Made by a program: the position numbers and the translations under genes. A DNA stretch of 64,000 nucleotides, from positions 2,981,715-3,045,714 of the forward strand of contig NZ_LJJC01000004.1 in assembly GCF_001420715.1 (NCBI RefSeq), given 5' to 3'. This stretch comes from Heyndrickxia shackletonii (GTDB taxonomy: Bacteria > Bacillota > Bacilli > Bacillales > Bacillaceae_C). Below, in pieces: positions 27,670 through 37,634 of the stretch; positions within the stretch are counted from its first letter, which is position 1, and each line of letters opens with the position of its first letter. The notes beneath the pieces are model-generated. The model had not been told where the DNA came from. It worked only from the letters and a program-made list of their open reading frames with translations, and ran no database searches.

Positions 27670-28942
27670 CTGTTCCCTCCAATCCTGTCAAAAAATAAAT
27701 CGTATCTAATTCAATTTTTGAAGCAACGTCTACAATTTCCTCTCTCGTTACCTTATTGATGTTTTCTAACCAATCATTTACCGAATATGTTTGGTTTCCA
27801 ATTACGTTATGATATAAAATTTCGACTAATCCACGGGAAGTATCAGTAGTTTCCAGTAATTGATTATTTGTTACCGCTTTTGTTTGTTCTATTTCCTGAT
27901 CAGAAAAATCTCCATTTTTCATCGCATCTAATTGTTCACGTATAATAGTAGTTGCTTGATCATAGTTTTTCGTTTCAATTCCACTCATTACCATCAATAG
28001 TCCTTTATGGCTTTCCAATCTGCTTGCAGCGTAATATGCAAGACTTGCCTTTTCACGGACATTGATAAATAGTTTGGAGTGGGAAAAGCCACCAAAAATA
28101 CCGTTAAACAATTGTAAAGCAAAATAATCATCATCACCGAATCGTACATGAGTACGATATCCGATATTTAATTTACCTTGTTTTACATCTTGCTTTTCTT
28201 TAATTTCTTTTGGTTCAGAAATTTGTCTGCCATTTCTGTTTTCTATTTTTTGAGGAGTACGGCTTGAAAAATCAAGCTCCTTACAAAATGTTTCCACTTG
28301 ATTCTCCTCTATATCACCAATAATATATAAATCTAATTCATCTTCCTTAATCGCTTTTTGATAATATTCATAAAGGGATGTTGCCGTAATTTGATCAACC
28401 TGATCTTTTATACCGTTTGCATCAAGTGCATATGGCTCTCCCTTGCACATTTCTTCTACAAGCCTGACGCTTGAGTATCTCATTTTATCATCATAAATAG
28501 ATTGAATTCGTTGTTTTAATGTTCTTTTTTCTTTTTCCACTGTTTCTTCATGAAAAGAACCATTTTCAGCATTTGGATGCAACAAAACCTGTGATAGGAA
28601 ATCAATTCCCTTTTGTAGAAGTGGAGTTGAATCCTTCAGAAATTTCTCATTTGCTATATCCACGGTAAAAGACATTACATGGTATTCACCTTTTTTAGCT
28701 AAATCCACATAAAATCCCGCACCGTAAAGATCATCTAAATATGAACGCAAGGCTGTAGTGGTTGGATATTGTTTTGTGCTGCTTTGTAAAACATTGGGGA
28801 GCAGTGCCCGTAAAGTCACAGTTTCTTCATTCAAAGGCGCCTTCATTTTCCAAACTAAAGTATTTGTTTTATATTTTTTTGTTTTCACAATATGTAGATT
28901 ATATCCATTTTTAGGGATAATTGTTTCGTTTGCAACCGTCAT
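27647..28942 (-). CDS. ymfF: YmfF, M16-family protein without the zinc motif
   Basis: The 431-residue protein shares the M16 fold (VEKEKRTLKQRIQSIYDDKM, LFNGIFGGFSHSKLFINVRE, LAYYAASRLESHKG), but I find no HXXEH in the N-terminal domain; the corresponding place reads LRALLPNVLQSS. It is the non-catalytic R/Y-type partner of YmfH. The ATG at 28942 has GAAGGAGG seven bases ahead; a TTG two codons earlier overlaps it. First gene of the ymfF-ymfH pair, after the nup transporter terminator. Confidence 0.9.
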   Translation of the reverse strand: MTVANETIIPKNGYNLHIVKTKKYKTNTLVWKMKAPLNEETVTLRALLPNVLQSSTKQYPTTTALRSYLDDLYGAGFYVDLAKKGEYHVMSFTVDIANEKFLKDSTPLLQKGIDFLSQVLLHPNAENGSFHEETVEKEKRTLKQRIQSIYDDKMRYSSVRLVEEMCKGEPYALDANGIKDQVDQITATSLYEYYQKAIKEDELDLYIIGDIEENQVETFCKELDFSSRTPQKIENRNGRQISEPKEIKEKQDVKQGKLNIGYRTHVRFGDDDYFALQLFNGIFGGFSHSKLFINVREKASLAYYAASRLESHKGLLMVMSGIETKNYDQATTIIREQLDAMKNGDFSDQEIEQTKAVTNNQLLETTDTSRGLVEILYHNVIGNQTYSVNDWLENINKVTREEIVDVASKIELDTIYFLTGLEGTDDEKPGI

Positions 28943-29079
28943 GTACAAACCTCCTTCTGGTTTCTTTTACTATTTTGTAATGAAGTTATACTAACTATAC
29001 ATTTTTATCATGTTGTCCTACAAGTATTTACCTTTTTTAATGGACCTTTTCTTAAACAATGTTGCTTTTGTAGAGGATA

Positions 29080-29165
29080 AGCTTCTAAACTTCTTTTCGG
29101 ACAAAGAATGCAACAAACATCTACGGAAAGCAAAAAGTTTTGTGAAAACAACATTTAGTATAAAA
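29080..29165. repeat. partial copy of dispersed repeat family B
   Basis: Reversed, it reads GTTGTTTTCACAAAACTTTT then TGCTTTCCGTAGATG, recalling the family B start (GCYGTTTTCATACAAATTGT then TGCTTTTCG). The other end is blurred. It fills the gap between nupQ and ymfF (28943-29165). Confidence 0.45.
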
Positions 29166-29192
29166 AAAAGTCCCGTGCAAACGGAACTTTTC
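29166..29192 (-). terminator. terminator of the nup operon
   Basis: AAAAGTTCCGT and ACGGGACTTTT with one G-U pair and a four-base loop; a U run follows on the minus strand, 15 bases past the nupQ stop. Confidence 0.88.
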
Positions 29193-29206
29193 TTTTCATA
29201 TACAAT

Positions 29207-30169
29207 TTAACGTTGACCTTTGATATACGGAATTCCATCTGCCTTTGGTGCTTCCGCTCTTCCAACAAAGCCTGCTAAAGCTAGAATAGTTAGTACGTAA
29301 GGCGCAATTAATAAGTACACACTTGGTATATCTTTTAAGAATGGTATTTGATCCCCAACAATACTTAAAGACTGGGCAAAACCAAAGAATAATGCTGCTC
29401 CCATAGCACCAAGCGGATGCCATTTACCGAAAATCATCGCGGCAAGTGCCATGAAACCTTGACCGGCAATCGTTGTAGCACTAAAATCCAATGTGATGGT
29501 TTGGGAATAAACTGCTCCGCCGAGACCACCAAATACTCCGGATAAAAACACAGCTATATAGCGCATTTTTATTACGTTAATTCCCATTGTATCAGCTGCC
29601 ATTGGATGTTCCCCAACCGAACGAAGTCTTAATCCGAAAGGAGTTTTGTAAATAACATACCATGCAATAATAGCTATAATGATAGCAAGATAAGAAGGAT
29701 AAGTTACATCTCTAAAAAATAATTTTCCAATAACAGGGATGTGATTTAAAACCGGTATATCAATTTTATTGAAGTTTTGAGTAATAGTATCTGTTTGTCC
29801 TTTTCCCTGATAAAGCATTTTCACCAAGAATACAGATAAACCTAATGCTAAAAAGTTTATTGCAACACCGCTGACAGTCTGATCAGCCCTGAAACTAATA
29901 GCTGCAATACCATGTATTAGTGCAAAGATTCCACCTACGATCATCGCGACAAGGAGACCTAGCCACGGTGTGGCAGCACCAAATGTATGGGCAAATGAAA
30001 GGTTAAAAATGATGGAACTAAATGCCCCCATAATCATTAAGCCTTCTAAACCGATATTGATTACACCTGATCTTTCAGAAAATACCCCACCCAATGAAGT
30101 AAAGATAAGAGGGGCAGCCATCAAAAGGGATGAAGTAATAATAATTTCTAAAGCAGTCATGATACTCAT
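29207..30169 (-). CDS. nupQ: nucleoside ABC transporter permease (NupQ/YufQ type)
   Basis: The 320-residue membrane protein has about eight hydrophobic helices and the BPD_transp_2 pattern of branched-chain/ribose/nucleoside permeases (GVFSERSGVINIGLEGLMIM, FRADQTVSGVAINFLALGLS, GQGFMALAAMIFGKWHPLGA). With NupP it should form the channel of a BMP-dependent nucleoside importer. B. subtilis NupNOPQ takes up guanosine. Last gene of the operon, one base after nupP. Confidence 0.9.
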   Translation of the reverse strand: MSIMTALEIIITSSLLMAAPLIFTSLGGVFSERSGVINIGLEGLMIMGAFSSIIFNLSFAHTFGAATPWLGLLVAMIVGGIFALIHGIAAISFRADQTVSGVAINFLALGLSVFLVKMLYQGKGQTDTITQNFNKIDIPVLNHIPVIGKLFFRDVTYPSYLAIIIAIIAWYVIYKTPFGLRLRSVGEHPMAADTMGINVIKMRYIAVFLSGVFGGLGGAVYSQTITLDFSATTIAGQGFMALAAMIFGKWHPLGAMGAALFFGFAQSLSIVGDQIPFLKDIPSVYLLIAPYVLTILALAGFVGRAEAPKADGIPYIKGQR

Positions 30170-31213
30170 TTATTTTGCCTCCCTTTTAAAGCGAGCAAGC
30201 GCCCATTTTATAATATAACTTGAAGCAACGAAGAAAATGATTAACGCGATGACAATTTCCACAAGCTCGTTTGGTACACCTGCTTCTTGTGGCATATTTA
30301 AAGAACCAACGCGAAGTGCTCCGAATAGTACAGCAGAAATCACGACACCTAATGCAGTATTTCCACCTAAAAGTGCTACCGCAATTCCGTCAAATCCAAC
30401 TCCTGAGAATCCGGTATGCAAAAAGGCGAATCCAAAAGTTCCAAGTCCTTCCATAGCTCCGCCGATACCTGCGAAAACACCTGAAATAACCATAGAATGT
30501 ATGATGTTGCGATTCACATTCATACCAGCATATTGGGCAGCATGCTGATTGAAACCTACAGATCTTAATTCAAAGCCTTTTGTTGTTTTTTCTAATATAA
30601 ACCACATAACAATTGCTGCAACAATTGAAAGGTATATACCATTATGAAGGGTTGAAAAATCAGTAATACTTTGCAGAAAATTAGATTGCAAAGATGCTGA
30701 ATCGTGAATTTGAGCTGTTTTATCCCCTTGTTTGGAAAGAACATTACGAATGATATAATTGCTTACATGTAACGCGATATAGTTCATCATGATCGTGACA
30801 ATAACTTCATGTACTCGTAAACGTGCTTTTAAAAATCCAGGAATAAATCCCCAAATAGCTCCGGCCACTCCTGCAGCAATAATAGCTAGTGGTAAGTGAA
30901 TTATTTTAGGAAGATCAAAAGAAAGTCCAATCCACACAGCAGCAACCCAACCAACTAATAATTGTCCCTCCACTCCGATATTGAATAACCCGGTGCGAAA
31001 AGCAAATGCAACAGCAAGTCCGGCAAATATATATGGTGTTGCCTGTCTTAAAGTTTCGCCAATATAAAACGGCTGTCCAAAAGCTCCGTTCCAAAGGGCA
31101 GCATATCCACTAATAGGATTATATCCGGTAATTAGCATAATGATCGCACCGGCAATTAAACCTAGTAGAACTGCGATAACTGGTATTAATAAATTCATAT
31201 AACGATTAGACAT
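30170..31213 (-). CDS. nupP: nucleoside ABC transporter permease (NupP/YufP type)
   Basis: The 347-residue permease has about ten hydrophobic segments and the family signature FRTGLFNIGVEGQLLVGW followed by RLRVHEVIVTIMMNYIALHV. It overlaps the end of nupO by eight bases. The ATG at 31213 is favoured by GAAGGTGA nine bases upstream over a GTG four codons earlier. Role as for NupQ. Confidence 0.9.
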   Translation of the reverse strand: MSNRYMNLLIPVIAVLLGLIAGAIIMLITGYNPISGYAALWNGAFGQPFYIGETLRQATPYIFAGLAVAFAFRTGLFNIGVEGQLLVGWVAAVWIGLSFDLPKIIHLPLAIIAAGVAGAIWGFIPGFLKARLRVHEVIVTIMMNYIALHVSNYIIRNVLSKQGDKTAQIHDSASLQSNFLQSITDFSTLHNGIYLSIVAAIVMWFILEKTTKGFELRSVGFNQHAAQYAGMNVNRNIIHSMVISGVFAGIGGAMEGLGTFGFAFLHTGFSGVGFDGIAVALLGGNTALGVVISAVLFGALRVGSLNMPQEAGVPNELVEIVIALIIFFVASSYIIKWALARFKREAK

Positions 31214-32741
31214 TTGATGTTTCACCTTCTCCCGTACGTTTCGAGCCAGCCATTAATAATCCTAATTCCTGCTCAGAGGTTTTCTTAGGATCTACAATAT
31301 CCACAATCTTTCCTTCATAAATAACGGCAATCCGGTCGCTGACATTTAATATTTCATCTAGCTCAAAAGAAATTAACAATACTGCTTTTCCCTTATCTCT
31401 TTGCTCAATTAATCGTTTGTGAATAAATTCAATTGCTCCTACATCTAAGCCACGTGTCGGCTGAGCTGCGATTAATAAATCCGGATCCCGATCTACTTCC
31501 CGACCAATAATAGCTTTTTGCTGATTACCACCTGACAGAGAGCGGGCAAGAGTATATTCGCTAGGTGTTCGAACATCAAATTCCGTAATTAATTGTTTTG
31601 CTTTTTTATATATTTCCTTAAAGCTCAGAACTCCTTTTTTAGAAAAAGGCTTCTGATAATAAGTTTGTAGCGCCATATTTTCACCTATAGGAAAATCTAA
31701 GACAAGACCGTGCTTATGGCGGTCCTCAGGAATATGTCCAAGACCGCTTTCCGTGATTTTTCTAGGTTTGAATGTACGTATTTCCTTGTCGTTCAATTTA
31801 ATAGATCCGCTTTCTGATTTTCTTAATCCTGTGATGGCTTCAATTAATTCAGTTTGTCCATTCCCATCAACTCCGGCAATTCCGACAATTTCCCCGCCCC
31901 GTACCTGAAGGTCAAGCCCTTTTACCGCTTGAACCCCACGAGAATCTTTTACTACTAAATTATTAATTTCCAAAACATTTTCTTTTGGAGTTGCATCTCT
32001 TTTTTCTGTTTTAAAGACAACTTCACGTCCTACCATTAAATTAGCTAATTCAGTAGGATTTGTATCTTTAACATTTAATGTGTCTATTCCTTTACCTTTT
32101 CGAATAACTGTTACTCGATCACAAACCTCCATAATTTCTTTTAATTTGTGGGTAATTAAGATAATGGATTTTCCTTCCTTAATTAGCGCTTTCATTATCT
32201 GGATTAGTTCTGTAATTTCTTGAGGGGTTAAAACAGCAGTAGGTTCATCAAAAATAATAATATCTGCACCACGATATAATGTTTTTAATATTTCTACTCT
32301 TTGCTGCATTCCTACAGAAATATCAGAAATTTTCGCACGAGGATCCACAGATAAATTGTACCTTTCTGAAATTTCTCTAACTTGCTTTTCTGCCTTTTTA
32401 ATGTCAATTGACCCGCTTGATTTAGGTTCTTTTCCAAGAATAATATTCTCTGTAACTGTGAATTTCTCTACTAACATAAAATGCTGGTGAACCATCCCAA
32501 TCCCTAAATCATTTGCAATATTTGGATTCGTTATTTTAACTGGTTTCCCTTTAACACGAATCTCTCCTTTTTCGGGTTGGTATAAACCAAACAATACATT
32601 CATTAACGTAGATTTACCCGCCCCATTCTCACCAAGCAGTGCATGAATTTCTCCCTTTTTAAGCTGTAACGTTATATTATCGTTTGCTATGATGCCTGGA
32701 AATTCTTTTCGAATGTTGAGCATTTCAATTACATAATCCAC
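31206..32741 (-). CDS. nupO: nucleoside ABC transporter ATP-binding protein (NupO/YufO type)
   Basis: The 511-residue protein has two ABC ATPase domains in one chain, as in ribose and nucleoside importers. The first has Walker A GENGAGKST, signature SVGMQQRVEI and Walker B IIFDEPTAVLTP; the second has the degenerate GVDGNGQTE and LSGGNQQKAI. The GTG at 32741 is preferred because AAGGAG lies nine bases ahead; the longer frame includes that site. It is separated from nupN by a gap with two hairpins. Confidence 0.92.
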   Translation of the reverse strand: MDYVIEMLNIRKEFPGIIANDNITLQLKKGEIHALLGENGAGKSTLMNVLFGLYQPEKGEIRVKGKPVKITNPNIANDLGIGMVHQHFMLVEKFTVTENIILGKEPKSSGSIDIKKAEKQVREISERYNLSVDPRAKISDISVGMQQRVEILKTLYRGADIIIFDEPTAVLTPQEITELIQIMKALIKEGKSIILITHKLKEIMEVCDRVTVIRKGKGIDTLNVKDTNPTELANLMVGREVVFKTEKRDATPKENVLEINNLVVKDSRGVQAVKGLDLQVRGGEIVGIAGVDGNGQTELIEAITGLRKSESGSIKLNDKEIRTFKPRKITESGLGHIPEDRHKHGLVLDFPIGENMALQTYYQKPFSKKGVLSFKEIYKKAKQLITEFDVRTPSEYTLARSLSGGNQQKAIIGREVDRDPDLLIAAQPTRGLDVGAIEFIHKRLIEQRDKGKAVLLISFELDEILNVSDRIAVIYEGKIVDIVDPKKTSEQELGLLMAGSKRTGEGETSNV

Positions 32742-32792
32742 CCGCATCCACTCCTTGTTAAAAATCATATCTTTTTTTAGTATTTAATGGTA

Positions 32793-32802
32793 AGAGGTCT
32801 GA
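32793..32802. promoter_or_regulatory. possible half operator between nupN and nupO
   Basis: AGAGGTCTGA is identical to ten central bases of the palindrome before ymfC (34782-34799 read on the minus strand). The outer bases do not match. It may be a weak or decayed regulator site. Confidence 0.35.
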
Positions 32803-32825
32803 CTTTAGGAAGGTAAAAAAATCCT

Positions 32826-32894
32826 AACGGAAAAGTAAAATTATCTTCTGCTTTTCCGTTAATATTTTTATCGGGATTGGCAGGTGCCAATCCC
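32826..32894 (-). terminator. two consecutive hairpins between nupN and nupO
   Basis: On the minus strand the transcript first meets GGGATTGGC-ACCT-GCCAATCCC (perfect nine-base arms, 32873-32894), then AACGGAAAAG with CTTTTCCGTT (32826-32835, 32851-32860) followed by a T run. Such a pair can protect and partly terminate, giving more binding protein than ATPase. Confidence 0.8.
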
Positions 32895-32903
32895 TTTACT
32901 GAC

Positions 32904-33974
32904 TTATTTAGTTGGTTTTAAAGGAACTTGAACCTCTCCATTAATGATTTTTTGTTTCCAATCATCAACAGCTTTTAAAACATCTTGAGAAAGGTTTTCT
33001 TGAGATGGTGCAATTCCAACTGCGTTATCTTTCAAACCATATTCAATTTGTTTTCCGCCAGGGAAGTTACCGTTCATTGATTTTTTAGATAAATCTTCTA
33101 CCGCTAAGTCTACACGTTTAACCATGGATGTTAAAGTTACATTATACTCCTTACCATTAACCGTAACTTTACCCTCATCATTTTGGTCACGGTCTACACC
33201 AATAACCCAAACGTTTTTATTAGGATCTTGTTTTTTAATGTTTTTTGCTTCCGCAAATACACCTTTACCAACATTTCCAGCAGCATGATAAATTACGTCT
33301 GCACCTGATTTATACATAGCAGATGCAATAGATTGACCTTTACTTGCGTCGTCAAAAGAACCCGCCCATTGAATATCCACTTTTGCATTAGGATTTACAG
33401 CTTTTACACCAGCTTGGAAACCTGCTGCAAATTTATTTATCAAATCACTTTCAATCCCGCCAATAAATCCAATTTTATTAGTTTTAGTTGTCATTGCTGC
33501 AACAACACCAACAAGGAAGGAACCTTCATTTTCTTTAAACGTAATAGACGCCACATTCTTTTGACCAGTAATAACACTGTCTACAATAGCAAATTCTGTA
33601 TTCGGACGTTGTTTTGCCACCTTTGTTACAGCATCCTGCATTTTATATCCGATGCCATAAACTAGATTAAAATGATTGCGAACAGCTGTATTTAAGTTTG
33701 TTACATAGTCTGCATCACTTGTTGATTGAATATAGTTGTAACCGTTTGTTCCTTTAGTCAGGTTATTATCACTACCAAACTTTTGTAGACCTTCCCATGC
33801 TGATTGGTTGAATGATCTATCATCCACCCCACCAGTATCCGTAACCATCGCTACGGTAAATTTTTTGTCATCACCGGATTTTCCTCCATCTTTCGTACTT
33901 GTACCACAAGCACCTAAAAGAGTTCCAGCAGCTAATACTATTGATAGAGCTATCCCAATTTTACGCTTTTTCAC
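32904..33974 (-). CDS. nupN: BMP-family nucleoside-binding lipoprotein (NupN/YufN type)
   Basis: The 356-residue substrate-binding lipoprotein has a type II signal with the lipobox LLGAC (Cys23) and a Ser/Gly-rich linker. The mature part is of the Bmp/TmpC type: [41 protein letters not shown]-like core, [15 protein letters not shown] and [11 protein letters not shown]. It captures nucleosides (guanosine in the B. subtilis equivalent). The GTG at 33974 fits AGGGGGA at good spacing; the ATG seven codons earlier lies before it. It follows ymfC closely, so both share the promoter upstream of ymfC. Confidence 0.92.
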   Translation of the reverse strand: MKKRKIGIALSIVLAAGTLLGACGTSTKDGGKSGDDKKFTVAMVTDTGGVDDRSFNQSAWEGLQKFGSDNNLTKGTNGYNYIQSTSDADYVTNLNTAVRNHFNLVYGIGYKMQDAVTKVAKQRPNTEFAIVDSVITGQKNVASITFKENEGSFLVGVVAAMTTKTNKIGFIGGIESDLINKFAAGFQAGVKAVNPNAKVDIQWAGSFDDASKGQSIASAMYKSGADVIYHAAGNVGKGVFAEAKNIKKQDPNKNVWVIGVDRDQNDEGKVTVNGKEYNVTLTSMVKRVDLAVEDLSKKSMNGNFPGGKQIEYGLKDNAVGIAPSQENLSQDVLKAVDDWKQKIINGEVQVPLKPTK

Positions 33975-34024
33975 TTTTGTTCCCCCTATATTCATAATTT
34001 AGTAGAAATCAAAACATACCAAAT

Positions 34025-34750
34025 TTAGATTCTCTTTCTTAAAACATGAAAACTAAATTTGTCTGCTTTAAAATAATTAACAGAGTAAAGTATCGGTTGG
34101 TCTTCTTCATCATAATGAAGCTGTTTTAAAACTAAGAGTGCAGTTTCCGGATCACAATCCAAAATAGGTGAAATTTTATCATGATAACCGATAGGCTCGA
34201 TACTAGTTATAGCATAAGAAATTCTTTTCTTACTATATGTTTCTAAAGTATCAAATATCGATCCATCACTATTCGAAAAATTCCACGGGAATAGTTCGGC
34301 CGGAATTTTGTCAATACAATAAACAACGGGTTCCCCATTTGCTGTACGAACTCGTTCAATAACTGCAATTTCATTTTCTTTTTGACACGAAAGACGTCGG
34401 ATATCTTCCTCTGTTGGTCCTTGTGTTGTAGTACTTAAGAAAATTGTCCCAGGTTCCATTCCAGCTTGGCGGATCATATTGGTAACACTATTAAGCTGTT
34501 CGATTCCGGAAGAAAACAAAGGTCTTGCATTCACAAAAGTTCCAACACCATGTCTTCTTGTGATAACGTTTTCTTCTTCCAGAATACGAAGAGCTTCTCT
34601 TAAGGTTGCCCTACTGACCCCAAGTTCTTTAGCTAAATCGAATTCTGAAGGGAGCTTTTCTCTTTCCTTGTATACACCATTTTCTATATCATTTTTCAAA
34701 TGGTCAATGACCTGAAGATATAAATGACGACTATCTGCTTTGACTGACAT
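34025..34750 (-). CDS. ymfC: GntR/HutC-family transcriptional regulator YmfC
   Basis: The 241-residue protein has an N-terminal winged HTH ([40 protein letters not shown], residues 10-75) and a C-terminal UTRA ligand-binding domain typical of the HutC subfamily. It is first in an operon with nupNOPQ, so it probably regulates that nucleoside importer and itself; the ligand is then likely a nucleoside or derivative, which is inference. A perfect palindrome lies 31 bases upstream of the start. The ATG at 34750 is preferred for its GGTGGTGG spacing and because the known YmfC-type N-terminus starts there. Confidence 0.88.
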   Translation of the reverse strand: MSVKADSRHLYLQVIDHLKNDIENGVYKEREKLPSEFDLAKELGVSRATLREALRILEEENVITRRHGVGTFVNARPLFSSGIEQLNSVTNMIRQAGMEPGTIFLSTTTQGPTEEDIRRLSCQKENEIAVIERVRTANGEPVVYCIDKIPAELFPWNFSNSDGSIFDTLETYSKKRISYAITSIEPIGYHDKISPILDCDPETALLVLKQLHYDEEDQPILYSVNYFKADKFSFHVLRKRI

Positions 34751-34781
34751 TTTGAAGAAACCACCACCATACATTCTTAAG

Positions 34782-34799
34782 ACATCAGACCTCTGATGT
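34782..34799. promoter_or_regulatory. palindromic operator before ymfC-nupNOPQ
   Basis: ACATCAGA-CC-TCTGATGT is a perfect palindrome apart from its two central bases. Its place just ahead of a GntR gene and the matching core inside the operon make it the likely autoregulatory site. Confidence 0.7.
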
Positions 34800-34953
34800 A
34801 TTATTTCTACTAATCGAAATTACTATATCATTTTTTATAACGATAATAAATAAAAATTTTAGAGTTTGTCGAAAAATATCGAAGTTCGTAACTTAATATT
34901 TCCACTATTAAAAATACGGATGGATTTTATATGTTATCGAGGTATGATAATAA

Positions 34954-35019
34954 AAAATGCCGCTCATACTTATACCGATATTATTCAAAGGTATTTTGTA
35001 TGAACGACATTGTTTTTTT
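34954..35019 (-). terminator. terminator of spoIIIE
   Basis: Outer arms AATGTCGTTCATAC and GTATGAGCGGCATT (with one G-U pair and one mismatch), plus inner pairing AATACC/GGTATA-like, followed by TTTTTTATT on the minus strand, right behind the stop codon. Confidence 0.85.
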
Positions 35020-37323
35020 TTATGAAGTTTGCTCTTCAGTAGGTTTCGGAATTAAAACCGCTCTAGGCTTACTTCCCTCATATGGTCCTACTACGCCTCT
35101 GTTCTCCATTTCATCTATTAATCTTGCTGCCCGAGTATAGCCGATTCGAAAACGACGCTGGAGCATCGAAACAGATGCAGTCTGCATTTCGGCGATTAAC
35201 TGGACAGCATCATCATATAATTCATCTTCAACTTCCTCGGAAATTTCAGGAAGTTCATCTGGAATCATTTCCTCTTGATATTGGGCTTTTTGCTGTGAAA
35301 TGACAAAATCGACTATATCCTCTACTTCCTCATCCGAGAGAAATGCACCTTGTACTCGAACCGGCTTAGATGCACCGACTGGAAGGAAAAGCATATCACC
35401 GCGACCTAAAAGCTTTTCCGCTCCACCCATATCTAAAATAGTTCTAGAATCAGTTGCAGAAGATACTGCAAAAGCAATTCGGGATGGTATATTTGCTTTG
35501 ATTACTCCGGTAATAACATCAACGGATGGACGTTGAGTAGCGATAATTAGATGGATACCTGCCGCACGTGCCATTTGTGCTAACCTAGTAATGGAATCCT
35601 CTACATCACTTGAGGCCACCATCATCAAGTCTGCCAACTCGTCCACTATGACAACGATATATGGCAATAACGGCTGTTTTGCACCAGTTTCAAGATTATC
35701 ACGTTTAACATGATCATTATACCCTTCAATATTTCGGGTTCCACTATGGGAGAATAGCTCATATCTTCTTTCCATTTCGCTTACTACCTTTTTCAACGCT
35801 TGAGACGCTTTTTTGGCATTTGTCACAACTGGAGCAAGCAGATGCGGAACACCATTATATACATTAAGCTCTACCATTTTCGGATCGATCATCATGAGTT
35901 TTACCTCATGTGGCTTTGCCCGCATTAGAATACTTGTAATGATACCGTTAATACATACACTTTTTCCGCTTCCGGTTGCACCAGCTACAAGTAAATGCGG
36001 CATTTTATTTAATTCTGCCAACACTGCTTCACCGGTAATATCCCTTCCTAAAGCAATTTGTAATTTTGCTTCCGAGTGATCATTTGCTTTCGCTTCCAGC
36101 ACTTCCCGTAACGAAACCATAGCAACTTCTGAATTAGGTACTTCAATTCCAATGGCAGATTTTCCTGGGATTGGCGCTTCCATTCGAATATCTTTAGCTG
36201 CAAGTGCTAATGCGAGATCGTCACTAAGACTAACGATTTTACTCACCTTCACTCCGATATCCGGATGAATTTCATACTTTGTTACTGCAGGTCCTAAATG
36301 AACTTGGGTTACATGTGCTTTTACACCAAAACTATTAAATGTTCTTTCCAATTTTGCAGCATTGGCATGTATTAGTTCATATTCACTGCTTTGGTCAGTT
36401 GCCTTAGGTCTTTTTAGCAATGTAATAGGAGGCAGCTGATAATCCTCATTTTCTACTTCTGAAAAGCTAATATTTGGAGCGAGATCATCCTCTTGATCTT
36501 CTTCTATTGCTTCATGAGTTTCTATCTTCCCATTCTCCATCTCTTCTGGATTATAAGCCCTTTCTGTAAAACTTGAAATGATAGGAGGTGCCTCTTTCTT
36601 ATTTTCTGCTCTTGAATCTTTGATCGGTACCTCAGCTGGCTGCAAACTCTCTGTTGTTTGTTTTCGCACTTTCTTTTCTTTACGATTATTTTTCCAAGAT
36701 TCCAGATCCTCTTTTGAGGCCTTCCATTGTCCCTTTATAAATTCACCTAATTTAACGCCAACCTTTTCAAAAAATGGTCCTAACGATTTACCGGTCACTA
36801 ATACAAATCCAATTAATATAAGAACAATCGAAAGAATTTTTGTACCGAGTGAATCAAATAAAAAGTGGGAAACCGCAAATAGAACCGCACCAATCATTCC
36901 GCCGCCTAAATCAGGAGTGGATGATTCTCCCTTTACTTCCTGCCAAAATATTTCCCATGTATTCGTAACAACACTTGCACTTGCAAGTTGACCAACTTGT
37001 GCTTTAAGCTCAAAAAGCTTTACATGGCTAAGCAATAATAGACTCATAACTATTAAATAAATACCATTTAGCCGTCTAGTAAAAAAAAGAGGTAAATTTC
37101 TTTTTATGATTAAATATCCCGCAAGCCAAATCATCCCAATTAGTGCAAATATGTACCACTCACCAAGAAAAAAACGAAAGAAAAAAACAAGTGCTTTCCC
37201 AACCGCACCTAATTTAATAATCGAAATGATGCTTAAGGCAATTAAAATCATTCCAGTTAGTTCAAAACGTATATTCGATTTGATTTGTTTTTCCTTTCTC
37301 GTTCTTCTTTTTGCTTTAGCCAT
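35020..37323 (-). CDS. spoIIIE: DNA translocase SpoIIIE/FtsK
   Basis: SpoIIIE pumps the chromosome into the forespore. The 767-residue protein starts with about four membrane helices (residues 20-170), then a charged linker, the alpha/beta motor domain with Walker A GATGSGKS and Walker [14 protein letters not shown], and a C-terminal gamma winged helix ([20 protein letters not shown]) that reads the SRS/KOPS-type orientation sequences. Length and position next to ylzJ-tepA equal B. subtilis SpoIIIE. SftA-type proteins lack the membrane part, so SpoIIIE is the better name. Confidence 0.95.
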   Translation of the reverse strand: MAKAKRRTRKEKQIKSNIRFELTGMILIALSIISIIKLGAVGKALVFFFRFFLGEWYIFALIGMIWLAGYLIIKRNLPLFFTRRLNGIYLIVMSLLLLSHVKLFELKAQVGQLASASVVTNTWEIFWQEVKGESSTPDLGGGMIGAVLFAVSHFLFDSLGTKILSIVLILIGFVLVTGKSLGPFFEKVGVKLGEFIKGQWKASKEDLESWKNNRKEKKVRKQTTESLQPAEVPIKDSRAENKKEAPPIISSFTERAYNPEEMENGKIETHEAIEEDQEDDLAPNISFSEVENEDYQLPPITLLKRPKATDQSSEYELIHANAAKLERTFNSFGVKAHVTQVHLGPAVTKYEIHPDIGVKVSKIVSLSDDLALALAAKDIRMEAPIPGKSAIGIEVPNSEVAMVSLREVLEAKANDHSEAKLQIALGRDITGEAVLAELNKMPHLLVAGATGSGKSVCINGIITSILMRAKPHEVKLMMIDPKMVELNVYNGVPHLLAPVVTNAKKASQALKKVVSEMERRYELFSHSGTRNIEGYNDHVKRDNLETGAKQPLLPYIVVIVDELADLMMVASSDVEDSITRLAQMARAAGIHLIIATQRPSVDVITGVIKANIPSRIAFAVSSATDSRTILDMGGAEKLLGRGDMLFLPVGASKPVRVQGAFLSDEEVEDIVDFVISQQKAQYQEEMIPDELPEISEEVEDELYDDAVQLIAEMQTASVSMLQRRFRIGYTRAARLIDEMENRGVVGPYEGSKPRAVLIPKPTEEQTS

Positions 37324-37349
37324 TACATCACCCTACTTAATATATAAGA

Positions 37350-37372
37350 AAGCAGCCAAATATGGGCTGCTT
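37350..37372 (-). terminator. hairpin between ylzJ and spoIIIE
   Basis: AAGCAGCC and GGCTGCTT arms around a seven-base loop with T-rich flanks on both strands; likely a partial terminator after tepA-ylzJ. Confidence 0.7.
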
Positions 37373-37433
37373 CTCCTTTTTTTTCATTATATCATAACCT
37401 TTATTATTAAGGTATTTACCTTTCATATTATAC

Positions 37434-37634
37434 CTAAATGATTTGCCCCGGCATTATACTGTTTTCCAAATAATCTGCTGGGTCTGTGCTTAATATTCGA
37501 ATAACACGTTTGCCATCCTCTACTTTTTCAACTATCATAGGGATGCCATTATACGTAATGAATTCCTGTCTACTATAAGCAGATGTGTCCGTTGGAAAAA
37601 TTAACTCCTGTGGTACGGTAGTATAAAGTATCAT
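37434..37634 (-). CDS. ylzJ: YlzJ-like protein
   Basis: The 66-residue protein is a YlzJ family member ([20 protein letters not shown], ending [13 protein letters not shown]). Function unknown. Its start overlaps the tepA stop by four bases (ATGA), so translation is coupled. The same tepA-ylzJ-spoIIIE order exists in B. subtilis. Confidence 0.9.
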   Translation of the reverse strand: MILYTTVPQELIFPTDTSAYSRQEFITYNGIPMIVEKVEDGKRVIRILSTDPADYLENSIMPGQII

